13,434 nt of DNA from an uncultured Clostridia bacterium (GTDB lineage: Bacteria; Bacillota; Clostridia; Acetivibrionales; CALMWN01), in NCBI GenBank assembly GCA_937873555.1, contig CALMWN010000087.1, positions 1 to 13,434 of the forward strand, written 5' to 3'. The first letter of the stretch is position 1, and each line of letters starts with the position of its first letter. The position numbers and the translations under genes are program-made. Below are positions 1 to 8,300 of the stretch, piece by piece. The notes under the pieces were generated by a model. That model worked only from the letters and a program-made list of their open reading frames with translations, was not told the DNA's origin and did no database searches.

Positions 1-55
1 GGTGCCCGGGACCGGAATCGAACCGGTACAGCCTTGCGGCCGAGGGATTTTAAGT
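1..55 (-). repeat. attL: duplicated 3' part of tRNA-Leu(UAA)
   Basis: Bases 1-55 match 13370-13424 with one mismatch (G10 versus A13379). On the minus strand the copy runs from the last base of the 5' anticodon stem through the anticodon loop, variable arm, T arm and acceptor strand to the 3' ACC. Similarity stops abruptly at 56, so this is a tRNA fragment left by integration, not a working tRNA. Insertion with crossover in the anticodon region is typical of tyrosine integrases. Confidence 0.95.
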
Positions 56-107
56 GGCAACACAACATACATTTATCCACTATTATCAGCATGTTAGATA
101 TTATGAA

Positions 108-170
108 ATGCTGTATATCCTGTAATATCTTATCCACTTTGCGACAACTTTCGCGACTATTATACAGCAT
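108..170. repeat. Left-end inverted repeat ATGCTGTATA / TATACAGCAT
   Basis: ATGCTGTATA at 108-117 is the exact reverse complement of TATACAGCAT at 161-170. The pair encloses the left TTGCGACAA-type tandem repeat and ends directly at the integrase stop codon. A similar inverted pair, CGCTGTATA / TATACAGCG, occurs near the right end (13172-13243). Its presence at both ends suggests binding sites for integrase or an excisionase; that role is inferred. Confidence 0.6.
139..159 (+). repeat. Left arm tandem repeat, TTGCGACAA / TCGCGACTA, 12-bp period
   Basis: TTGCGACAA at 139-147 is followed by TCGCGACTA at 151-159, with starts 12 bp apart. The same pair in the same orientation and with the same period lies at 13263-13283, and an inverted pair at 12909-12929. 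Repeats at both ends of an integrase-driven element fit arm-type binding sites of the recombinase. Confidence 0.65.
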
Positions 171-1202
171 TTAATTACTATCATTTAGCATGGTTACATC
201 ATACTTGTCTAGAACATTTACGGCAAGCTTCAGCTTGTTCGGGTTCAAGTGTGCATACTTCTCGGTAACCTGAATACTGCTATGTCCCAACCACTCTTTA
301 ACTACGTATAGGTCTATACCTGCATTAACCAGCCTGGACGCGCAGGTATGCCGTAATGCATGTAAAACGAACTCTTCATCGTTATCCAACTTCATCTGTG
401 AACGAACCCATCGCCATGCCTTTTCTGCCTGACTGACGCACAACCTAAAAGGCTTAACCGGATTATCTACCATTCGTGCTTTGAATATGGATCTTACTCG
501 GGCAGTCATAGGCATACTACGAGGTTTATCACCCTTGTTCTCCCATATGGAGATCAGCCCAGAATCGAAATCAACATCCCTGTATTTAAGATTCAGTATC
601 TCAGATAGCCGACAACCGGTATCTATCAGCACCTCAACTAAGTCGGCAACCTGATAAAATGACCTCCGTCTTTTATGGTCAGTATCCCTTAACAGGCTAA
701 TTGCCACCCTCTCCTCTTGCAGACTTAAAACCCTTATCCTACCTTTAGGCTCCTTTCTGAGTTTGATATGATCCCACGCCTGCTTGTTGTGCCTAAGTAC
801 GGTTTTAAGTGATGCCAAGAATCTGTTTAACGTTGCATCCTTAATTCCTCTTGTTTCGAGTTTAGCTATAAGTTTTGCCACAACATCTTCGTCAATTCGA
901 CCTATAGACATATCTCCGATTTGCTCCATGATGATTTCAGCATTTCTACGTGATTTACCTCCATCCTTATTATGCTTCCATCTCTCTTCGTAAACCTTCT
1001 TGATCGCTTCCGAGAGTTTAAGCCTTGCCCTCTTCTCTCTTGGAGATAATGCGCCCTCCTCCATAAGCTTCTTCTTTTCTACCGCTTCTACAAGCTTTGC
1101 TTCCTTCTTGGTGAACTTACCGGTTGACTTGTTTACCCGTACTCCGTTGACAATAAAGTTCATGTAGAACATGCCCTTCTCACCACGCTTATAGACTGCC
1201 AT
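171..1202 (-). CDS. int: Tyrosine recombinase/integrase
   Basis: Site-specific recombinase of 343 aa that would catalyse insertion into and excision from the tRNA-Leu gene. All catalytic residues of the family are visible: R198 in DTGCRLSE, a beta-hairpin lysine (K223 or K226), H281 and R284 in HALRH, H307 in WLGHSS and the nucleophile Y316 in VTEKYAHLN. The N-terminus (about 1-55) resembles an arm-binding domain, and about 60-150 resembles a SAM-like core-binding domain. The length is normal for phage or island integrases. The start is set by GGAGGA 7 nt before the ATG. The gene lies next to attL, reads toward it, and has a terminator-like hairpin just upstream (1229-1257). It looks intact and functional. 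Confidence 0.96.
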   Translation of the reverse strand: MAVYKRGEKGMFYMNFIVNGVRVNKSTGKFTKKEAKLVEAVEKKKLMEEGALSPREKRARLKLSEAIKKVYEERWKHNKDGGKSRRNAEIIMEQIGDMSIGRIDEDVVAKLIAKLETRGIKDATLNRFLASLKTVLRHNKQAWDHIKLRKEPKGRIRVLSLQEERVAISLLRDTDHKRRRSFYQVADLVEVLIDTGCRLSEILNLKYRDVDFDSGLISIWENKGDKPRSMPMTARVRSIFKARMVDNPVKPFRLCVSQAEKAWRWVRSQMKLDNDEEFVLHALRHTCASRLVNAGIDLYVVKEWLGHSSIQVTEKYAHLNPNKLKLAVNVLDKYDVTMLNDSN

Positions 1203-1228
1203 GACGATATCCTCCGTATTGCAGACAC

Positions 1229-1257
1229 AAAAAAAGAGCCTAATGGCCCCTGTGTCT
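1229..1257 (-). terminator. Terminator-like hairpin ahead of int
   Basis: Read on the minus strand, GGGGCC, loop ATTA and GGCTCT form a stem (1236-1250) followed by seven T (1229-1235). An outer pair, AGACACA (1223-1229) and TGTGTCT (1251-1257), encloses both stem and T tract. It would end transcripts from the radC / 64-aa genes. The int ribosome binding site follows about 20 nt later. The outer pairing could compete with the terminator stem, as in an attenuator; this is inferred. Confidence 0.65.
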
Positions 1258-1340
1258 ACTGGTATGTGGTTTGAGTTAACTTCTGATTACGATTGATTTT
1301 TGGATTGGCACTACTGAGGTGGGTTGGTTACAGCGGGGTG

Positions 1341-1535
1341 CTATTGGTGGTCGTTATCCTTTTGTTCCTGTGACCAGTGGTGCAGCTTCATGGACAACTC
1401 GACTATCTTGTTTGTTACCGGTTTCATGATGATCATGAGGCCCAGCGTTAATGCTTTGAGTGCAGAGATTATGCAATACACAGGAAAGAAGAAGATTACG
1501 AGGATTGCCACTTTTACGAACCATCTGATATGCAT
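1341..1535 (-). CDS. Small membrane protein, 64 aa, unknown function
   Basis: I do not recognise this family. Residues about 6-25 and 28-38 are strongly hydrophobic (FVKVAILVIFFFPVYCII, then LTLGLMII), followed by a charged, hydrophilic tail rich in Q, E, K and H. This suggests one membrane helix or a short hairpin with a soluble C-terminus. It is clearly translated: AAGGAGG lies 6 nt before the ATG and overlaps the end of the radC-like gene, whose stop codon is 12 nt upstream of this start. The two genes therefore probably form one operon. A terminator-like hairpin follows at 1229-1257. Confidence 0.75.
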   Translation of the reverse strand: MHIRWFVKVAILVIFFFPVYCIISALKALTLGLMIIMKPVTNKIVELSMKLHHWSQEQKDNDHQ

Positions 1536-1547
1536 GATATGCCTCCT

Positions 1548-2048
1548 TTAGAGTAGTCCCTGCTCAACGAACGACAGGTAGCTTTCACCGACAATGATAT
1601 GGTCCAACACCCTTATTCCCAGCAAATCACCTCCTTCCTTGAGCCTACGTGTTATCTCTCTATCCTCCCTGCTGGGTGTAGGGTCTCCTGATGGATGATT
1701 GTGGATCAGCACTATTGCCGCTGCGCTTGAGAGCAGTGCTGTCTTGAATACCTCCCTTGGGTGGACAATGCTCTGGTTAAGGCTGCCAACAGATACTTCT
1801 TCCATACAGACAATCCGGTTCTTGCCGTCCAGGTGCAGAGTCAGGAAATACTCCTTGGTCTCTTGGTTCAGAAAGCTGAACATCTGAAATATCTGTAATG
1901 GTGAAGTGAATCTGTTACTTGGTGGCAGATAGTTGGCAATATCCTCTCTGATGGTCAAGGTGTCGAATACTGCCTTGATGCGTTTGAGCTTAATGCTACG
2001 AGGTTTAGCTGATACGTCCTCTGGTCCGAATAACGTATTGATGGTCAC
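1548..2048 (-). CDS. radC: RadC-like JAB/MPN domain protein, short form
   Basis: This 166-aa protein has the JAMM metal-binding signature: H116 and H118 in HNHPSGDPTPS, D129 downstream and E83/E84 as the upstream acidic residue. It matches the short RadC form common on plasmids and islands, which lacks the helix-hairpin-helix N-terminus of full RadC (about 220 aa). Its biochemical role is unsettled: the domain resembles metallo-deubiquitinases, and the old DNA-repair assignment is doubtful. The start codon is GTG, supported by AAGGAGA 8 nt upstream; no suitable ATG lies nearby. It sits between the ArdC-like gene and the 64-aa membrane protein gene. Confidence 0.9.
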   Translation of the reverse strand: MTINTLFGPEDVSAKPRSIKLKRIKAVFDTLTIREDIANYLPPSNRFTSPLQIFQMFSFLNQETKEYFLTLHLDGKNRIVCMEEVSVGSLNQSIVHPREVFKTALLSSAAAIVLIHNHPSGDPTPSREDREITRRLKEGGDLLGIRVLDHIIVGESYLSFVEQGLL

Positions 2049-2138
2049 GGTAAATTCTCCTTAGTTAGTATGGACAGGGGTATGCCTGTGTAAATTAAGA
2101 AAACGAGTTGTAGGGCTAATTTGGAAGCCTAATACTGG

Positions 2139-2206
2139 TTACTGCTAACAACGGTTACTACTTGATTTGAAAGGATTATTACTGCTGGCGGGAGGGTCTT
2201 ACTGGT
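2139..2206. repeat. Four TTACT(G/A)-type direct repeats between ardC and radC genes
   Basis: TTACTGCT (2139), TTACTACT (2155), TTACTGCT (2179) and TTACTGGT (2199) occur in one orientation at spacings of 16, 24 and 20 bp, in the 164-bp gap after the ArdC-like gene. They may be protein binding sites. Spacing is irregular and the motif is short, so support is weak. Confidence 0.35.
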
Positions 2207-2212
2207 AGGTAT

Positions 2213-3103
2213 TTAAGCTGCTACTTCTTCTACGTCTTCTGATTCACCTTCCTTTCTGTTTAGGATAAAGTCTGCTGCCTTCTGTGCCTGTGCTGCTGCA
2301 TGGATCAGTAATGTCTTGTCGTTCTTGAGAGCTTTGAGCCACCCTGCAATATATGCTGCACTGTTCTCGATGGTGATATTCTCGATACCACTGAATCCAC
2401 ATAGGAATGCCGCTCCCATTTCAGCTACAAGCTCTTCCTTGCTGTATTCATGTGATCCGAAGTATGAAGGTTCATGTATGCTCTTTCTCGCCAGCCTAGA
2501 TTGATGGCCGGTAGCATGGGTTATCTCGTGGAATAAGGTTGAGTAGTATTCCTCTGGAGTGTCGAATGTGCTGAGGTGAGGTAGTTGAACGTAGTCGAGG
2601 GCTGAACTGTAATATGCTCTATTGCCTCCGAACTTTAACTCTGGTCGAATTGGCATGTTCTTGAATATTTCCTCTGGTAGGGATAAGGGCTGATGGTCAT
2701 TTTTGTTCTCATCAGGCTCTGGTGCTGACACTCCTTCCGTCTGTTCTAGGTTGAACACATTGTAGTATCTGAGCATGGGTATCTTCACGATCCTACTACC
2801 CTGTTCTTCAGACACATCTGCATCTACAGAGTTGATCCATTTCCAGAACACAACAGGCGTTGCCTTCTCTCCCTTTATTACTTGCCCTCCCCTGTCCTGT
2901 ACCTGTTTGAATGATAGCCACCATGGACTATCGTACTGCTGACAGGCCAGCATGAATACGTTGACTCCACGGTACTCCTTCTTACTGATAAGGTTCTTAG
3001 GGTAGTTGCTCTGTGCGTTCCACGGTTTGCGCCATGGAATCGTTCCCTGTTCAAGTAGCTCTGTTATGCGGTTGTTAATCATGTCGTAGATATTGGTTGC
3101 CAT
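2213..3103 (-). CDS. ardC: ArdC-like antirestriction protein (ssDNA-binding + zincin metallopeptidase)
   Basis: This 296-aa protein has the two-part ArdC layout. Residues about 1-125 match the N-terminal ssDNA-binding domain (start IYDMINNRITELLEQGTIPW, then WWLSFKQ, GEKATPVVFWK and YYNVFNLEQ). A linker at about 125-150 leads to a zincin-like metallopeptidase domain with H192-E193-x-x-H196 in FHEITHATGH and a likely third ligand in EELVAEMGA (E224 or E228). Plasmid ArdC proteins bind single-stranded DNA and help incoming DNA escape type I restriction in a new host. That role here would protect the element on entry. The start is set by GGGAGG 7 nt before the ATG. A hairpin with a short T run lies just upstream. 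Confidence 0.93.
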   Translation of the reverse strand: MATNIYDMINNRITELLEQGTIPWRKPWNAQSNYPKNLISKKEYRGVNVFMLACQQYDSPWWLSFKQVQDRGGQVIKGEKATPVVFWKWINSVDADVSEEQGSRIVKIPMLRYYNVFNLEQTEGVSAPEPDENKNDHQPLSLPEEIFKNMPIRPELKFGGNRAYYSSALDYVQLPHLSTFDTPEEYYSTLFHEITHATGHQSRLARKSIHEPSYFGSHEYSKEELVAEMGAAFLCGFSGIENITIENSAAYIAGWLKALKNDKTLLIHAAAQAQKAADFILNRKEGESEDVEEVAA

Positions 3104-3126
3104 AGTGTTGCCTCCCTTGAAACGGC

Positions 3127-3160
3127 AAAAGGCGCACTCCTTGTTAGGGATATGCGCCTT
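3127..3160 (-). terminator. Hairpin with short T run ahead of ardC
   Basis: AAGGCGCA (3129-3136) pairs perfectly with TGCGCCTT (3153-3160) over 8 bp, and on the minus strand it ends in TTTT. It lies between the 74-aa gene and the ribosome binding site of the ArdC-like gene. The T run is short, so termination may be weak. It could act as an attenuator or as an mRNA-processing structure. Confidence 0.5.
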
Positions 3161-3189
3161 CTACCGGTTATGGTGATGCATGTCTGTTT

Positions 3190-3414
3190 TCAGCTAATGG
3201 TTATGGTCTTGGTGCTTTCCTCCTGCTCTGTCTGTGCTGGGTTTGCATACTTGGTCTCATACTCCTGACGGAGCATTGCTGCCTTTTCTGCGAGCTTGCA
3301 GGTCTTTGAGTCGCTGTAGCTATTTGCCTTGTCGATCTGGTGCTTAAGCTCCTTGCTGCCAACTACTGTGATGTCTACGAGTGCGCTGCCGATGTTCCTG
3401 AGTGTTTTAAACAT
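3190..3414 (-). CDS. Hypothetical protein, 74 aa
   Basis: I do not recognise this family. The N-terminal third (FKTLRNIGSALVDITVVG) is amphipathic or weakly hydrophobic, the middle is a charged helix (KELKHQIDKANSYS to EKAAMLRQEYETK), and the tail is acidic and polar. No membrane helix or DNA-binding motif is evident. Translation is supported by GGAGG 8 nt before the ATG. It lies upstream of the ArdC-like gene and just after the terminator at 3483-3512, so it is separate from the defence operon and belongs to the less AT-rich backbone. Confidence 0.7.
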   Translation of the reverse strand: MFKTLRNIGSALVDITVVGSKELKHQIDKANSYSDSKTCKLAEKAAMLRQEYETKYANPAQTEQEESTKTITIS

Positions 3415-3482
3415 GGTGATACCTCCATTGGCTTACATGATGTCAGGCTTCTTCGATTGGCCGGACTTGTAGCCAAGACAAC

Positions 3483-3512
3483 AAAAAAGACATGACGTTT
3501 GGCCATGCCTTT
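3483..3512 (-). terminator. Intrinsic terminator after the Detocs-like operon
   Basis: On the minus strand AAAGGCATG pairs with CATGTCTTT (9 bp, one G-T pair) around a 9-nt loop and ends in six T (3483-3488). It lies about 180 nt after the hydrolase gene and 69 nt before the next start codon, so it separates cargo from backbone. The stretch 3513-3693 before it is very AT-rich and holds no ORF I can support; it contains a dyad CAATATT/AATATTG near 3576-3603 and a G-rich patch near 3553-3564. Confidence 0.7.
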
Positions 3513-3693
3513 CCTGAAGCTTTGCATATTGATATATATTTAGTAAGTTTTAGAGGGGGAGGGGTTCCAGGTTTTCAATATTCACAATTAAGAATTAATA
3601 TTGGCGAGTGTCATATATAGTACTTTTACAATTAACAATACATTTTATTAATATGATATATATTGAATCTCATGCAATATATTTATAATTATT

Positions 3694-4893
3694 TTAAATG
3701 TATTTTGTATATTTGCTAACAATATAATAAACAATTATGGAATATAAAACTGTTTTTATAATAGTAGAATTGCTTATTATTGCTGCAAATATTCCAGTAA
3801 AGATGTTAGGAGAACCTCTTTGGTCAATAATAGGTGTACTTTCATCAGTGATGATGACTGGTAACCAGTATTGCTCCATAAAATCATCGTAGGAATTTCC
3901 ATTTTTAACAAAATAATGGCAATGACCACCGTTGAAGTATCTATTAACCAATATATCACTATTCATACCTATAAATCCTGTATAACCCGCTGAACCAACG
4001 AATGGGACAAGTAATCCATTTAAAACTAGCGGTATGTCATATTTGCCACAATCATTTATAAGTCTTTGGACTGATTTAGTTGATAATAAGTTTTGCCAGT
4101 CGTAATTAGCTGGCAGCACAGATCCAGCAAATATGATATTTCTTATCTTAATATCATGTGATTGCATAGCTTTAATAGCAGTTGCAACAATATATGTACC
4201 AAAACTATGCGCAACTATATCAATAGTTGTTATATTGGCCTCATTGACATATTGAATTAACTGTTTTTTGAATTTATTTGCGGCATATTTTCTGAATATC
4301 GGGACCAAATAAGCAAGTACCGAAAAGTAACCATACTTATATGAAATTACATTTATATTTGGACTCACATTATTAACAATTCGCTTAAGTCTGTTTTGCC
4401 ATTCACCGAATGTTCTTATACCGTGCACTGTTATAAGTAATTGAGTTTTTGATCTCTCTCTTACCCTAGTAGCTTTTGCATTGTATATTTGAGACAATTT
4501 AGATCGTATCGGATTTTTCCAAGATTCGGTTCTAACTGAATAATCAAGTATTAATACAGCATGTTCATTAAAAACACTACTGTACTGCTCACTAATATCT
4601 TTATAAGCAGTTATTGCAATGATATTAGATGGTGTAATATATTTATTTGATAGTAATACTCTGTTCAACAGTGTGATTCCAGCATCACGTTTAGGAGACT
4701 CATTGTGCCTCTGTGGCAAATTAATATCCAATATCATTAAATCATAAGCTGATGCTTTCAATTTATCATAAGCACTATTAATGTTATCACATACATCACA
4801 CGATAACATATTTACTCCATCTGAAGTTATACATATTTCTCTAACTTCAGACACTCTGTGCTCATTATCATCTACGATCAATATATTTATCAT
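3694..4893 (-). CDS. dtcC: Detocs-type effector: receiver domain fused to serine alpha/beta hydrolase, membrane tail (DtcC-like)
   Basis: The protein has 399 aa. Residues about 1-138 are a CheY-like receiver: acidic pair D8-D9, phospho-acceptor D56 in LDINLP, and conserved T95. The usual beta5 lysine is replaced by a LDYS segment. Residues about 150-350 are an alpha/beta hydrolase: oxyanion motif VHGIRTFGEW (156-165), nucleophile S230 in AHSFGT, likely acid D286, and H324 or H326 in GGHCHYF. Residues about 364-395 are hydrophobic, one long helix or a hairpin, probably membrane-bound. In characterised Detocs, DtcC carries a phosphorylase that destroys ATP when phosphorylated. Here a lipase- or esterase-like domain takes its place, perhaps attacking the membrane. 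The ATG follows the dtcB stop by 4 nt without a clear ribosome binding site, so translation is probably coupled. The substrate is unknown. Confidence 0.88.
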   Translation of the reverse strand: MINILIVDDNEHRVSEVREICITSDGVNMLSCDVCDNINSAYDKLKASAYDLMILDINLPQRHNESPKRDAGITLLNRVLLSNKYITPSNIIAITAYKDISEQYSSVFNEHAVLILDYSVRTESWKNPIRSKLSQIYNAKATRVRERSKTQLLITVHGIRTFGEWQNRLKRIVNNVSPNINVISYKYGYFSVLAYLVPIFRKYAANKFKKQLIQYVNEANITTIDIVAHSFGTYIVATAIKAMQSHDIKIRNIIFAGSVLPANYDWQNLLSTKSVQRLINDCGKYDIPLVLNGLLVPFVGSAGYTGFIGMNSDILVNRYFNGGHCHYFVKNGNSYDDFMEQYWLPVIITDESTPIIDQRGSPNIFTGIFAAIISNSTIIKTVLYSIIVYYIVSKYTKYI

Positions 4894-4897
4894 ATTA

Positions 4898-5350
4898 TTA
4901 TTTGAGTATATTGTTTATTTTATCTGCAAGGTCATTTATCCAGCCTGTTTTTACTTGATCATAAAATACATATCCCTTGTAAACTGAAGAGTATTCATCA
5001 GTTAATTGTGAATGTAGCTCTTGCAATGTTATATTACAGTGCTCATCAGGAAAAACGTCGAATCTTGTAACAACGATAACTGGGTAATGAAGTTTACGTC
5101 TAAACATCTTGCTGATTATTTCACGTCCAGCAAATGGTCGTTTTTTACCACCAGCATCTTCACTTGTTATATTGTAAGTAGGCATAGTCATATCTAATAG
5201 TACGATGTCATAAGGGCCATATTTTAACTTGTCTACCCCGTCTTGAAAAGATACAGCTTCAACAATATCTGAATTAGCATAATTAGTAGCAATGAAATCA
5301 CTTAATACCTTACGTTTGATATCAGTATCTTCAACTATTAGTACTTTCAT
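4898..5350 (-). CDS. dtcB: Stand-alone receiver protein (DtcB-like phosphate buffer)
   Basis: This 150-aa protein is a single CheY-like receiver with no output domain. The acidic pair is E7-D8, the phospho-acceptor D53 in LLDMTMPT, and T95 is conserved. Position beta5 reads FYD where a lysine is usual, as in the neighbouring effector. Between D53 and about residue 75 there is a glycine- and lysine-rich insertion. In Detocs, DtcB competes for phosphate from the sensor kinase and keeps the effector from firing at low signal. That role is inferred here from gene order and domains. The ATG overlaps the dtcA stop (ATGA), and GGAGG lies 8 nt upstream. Confidence 0.88.
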   Translation of the reverse strand: MKVLIVEDTDIKRKVLSDFIATNYANSDIVEAVSFQDGVDKLKYGPYDIVLLDMTMPTYNITSEDAGGKKRPFAGREIISKMFRRKLHYPVIVVTRFDVFPDEHCNITLQELHSQLTDEYSSVYKGYVFYDQVKTGWINDLADKINNILK

Positions 5351-8300
5351 GCCATTAACCTCCGACAGTCGATATCAATTTTGAATGTAAAAGTGTAATC
5401 GTCAGATATATTTGTTGTTATTTTGTGGTCGCACACTAAACTTGTACTTATAATTTTATCAATTTTAAAAATACCTGTTTTACCCTCTTTGTTGACAGAA
5501 TCGAAATATGATTTCGTAATTAATTTATGTTCAATTTCAGTTAGCTCTGCTCTCATACTAACTATATCTCTGCTGCTTGAGAATGAGTTTTTTACTACTA
5601 TAATACAGTTATTATTATCATATATTATCACTATAGAGACGGGTGGGATATCTTCTAACCATGAGTGCCTAACAATATTATCGAATATAGTAATAAACAG
5701 CCTTACAAAATCATATAAATACCTACCAAGCATTAAAGGCGTATCGGTAGTCTCAATATTGAATTTTATGTTTTTATGAGAATACGTTGCTGAGAACGTC
5801 TCTATACTTAGGTTTAAAGGAAGTGATAAGTTGAAATTTGGGCTGTTATGTTTATTGGCAAATTCTAGCCAACCGACAAGCTCATCAACTGATGACTGAA
5901 CAGCATTTCTACCAAGAGCAATACTAGAATCCAACTCAGTAAGTGCAAACTGCCTTTTTACTTCAGCCAGATTGGAGTTAAGCTTTGCAAAAGCTGGTTC
6001 AAATAACATAGGGACTTCATTGTTTATAGCATCTCGTATAATACTTAAATTATCTTCTGTAATTTCGTTGATAACTTCAAATAGCTCAATCATGAATGTT
6101 TCAAAGTTGCTGTTGCCTTCAAGTAACTCTTTTAATTTTATAAAATCATCTTCACCAATACTGTAGTCATAATAACTCGTATTATTTCTTACATCGAACC
6201 ATTTGTTTTTTACATCTTCAATTATATTGTCAATATCTTTAGTAAATTCTATAAGTGAATTACTTATATCATCAGTATATTCTTGCCTTATTATTTCATA
6301 TACATTTAACCAGTGCTGTATTTTTCTATATTTGCCATCATAATCTTCTTTTGTCACTAGGTGCAGCTTTTCTTGTGGTATACGAAACAACTCTTCTAGC
6401 TGACCATGCCTGATTTCTAAACTTAAATTTCCTTCTAAACCATAATCTCTGTTTGTCAAATATTCTGTTACCAATACTTCATAAATAAGTAAAAGCAATT
6501 GATCCTTTTTATTAACCGGCAACAACATGTCTTTAACAATATTATGTTGAATTAGTTTATTTACTTCAGCAGGTTCATCAGGAGTAGCCATATAATTTTG
6601 ATAAAGCTCTAAAAGCTCTGTTTTTTTGTATTTGACTATACTAGTTGTATCAATATATATCCTTCCGTTCCCTATTTTCGATGATGTCTTTGCTAAAACT
6701 CTAGATGTCATTATTTCTTCAATTTCATTAGCATAAATATTGTAGTTTGTATCATCTATTTCCTGTAACTTAATACACGTATTTAACCTATCTGTCATCA
6801 AATCATCAAATGTTGCATATGCTCCACTGGCATCTATGATATTTGGCACACATACATTTCTCAAAAAATAAATAACATACTCGTTATTAATATCACCTAC
6901 CTTGAATATATCAGTTGGAACTTCAATATTATTCCTATACATAAATTCATCATAAGCTTCAGTCATTTTTACGAGCTTATCAGAACTAATGTTTTTAACA
7001 TACAAATCATATAATATCAGTAAAGTTACATCTTGGTATACAACAGATGTAAAATTGTTTTCTATCCTGTCCAGCAAATTTTTCAAAGGCATTTCGTTAA
7101 CAATAACTGGCACATTAAAATATGACTCAACTATATGATGAAGACATTTGACTATTTCATCGTTTTTTAACAATATTTTTGCTTTGCTGATTTTTGCATC
7201 ATAACACGTCAATGTATCACTGGAATGCTCAAGCTCATCATAGAGTTCAATAGCAGCATCCAGTTTACCATTGACAACATTTAATTTAGCATAATACTTG
7301 TTTTTTCTATATTGTGGCATATTACATTTATCAATATAGTTTATATCGCATGTATAAATGCCAAGCATGAATAATAAATATTCACTTTTATCTATACTAT
7401 TAAGTGATATGTGCTTATTATGTATTTTTTTTGCAAGCATACCAGGTGTTATATATAAACTGTTTAAATCTGAAAACGTTTTTATGTTTATATATTCATC
7501 ATCAGTATAATATCTCATTTCTTTGCAACAAAATGAGTACACATTTGCAATATAATGATGACTTGAAAAAACATATATATGCTTCATAAGATCATTATAA
7601 GATGAGATTGATTCGTTATTTTTAGACAAGATGCCTAACATCATATTAATTATTTTATTCAATATAGTTCCAGGCATGAAACTTGTTTGGTTCAAGTTTA
7701 ACCTAAACAATGATTTTACATATATTTCATACAATACGCTAATGTCTGGACTTTGTTGCATCAACTTTTCACATATTATTTTGCATTCGCCATATTCACC
7801 CCTTATGTAACTGTCATAAGCGCTTGTTATTACCGGAAATGTTTCAGATGTAGATAGATCTAGGCCGGCATAATTTGTGAGATTTAACAGTAATGCGTCT
7901 TTTGTTTTACAATATAAGTAATATGCAGATTTATTTACTTTCTCAATGATAGCTACTGGATACTTACCGCAGTTAATCAATTGTACGCACTTTGTATATG
8001 TTATATATCTATCAATTATGGACAACATACTATCTTCTACTAATATGTCAGTAAGAGACTCTGTTATAAGTAATTTATAAAATGACAATTTAAATGACAG
8101 TATATCTGACAAATGTTTACAGTTTATGTCATTAGGCTCTTTGATAATTGTGTCGATAAGGTCATCATATCTCTTCCAAGATATCGCTGGCAAGGCCCTC
8201 TGACTTACTCTTTCAACAATGGTTTTCAAGTACGGGTCAATGTCATTTGATTCAATTATAGAATTAATGTATTTATTAACACCATCAGATCCATACATTA

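Noticed and set aside
1324..1551. 75-codon plus-strand ORF opposite the 64-aa membrane protein
   Set aside because: The minus-strand ORF has a near-perfect ribosome binding site and operon spacing. The plus-strand one has neither.
5423..5779. 118-codon plus-strand ORF inside dtcA
   Set aside because: It lies antisense to a convincing domain-bearing gene, has no supporting ribosome binding site that I can see, and its composition reflects the AT-rich opposite strand.
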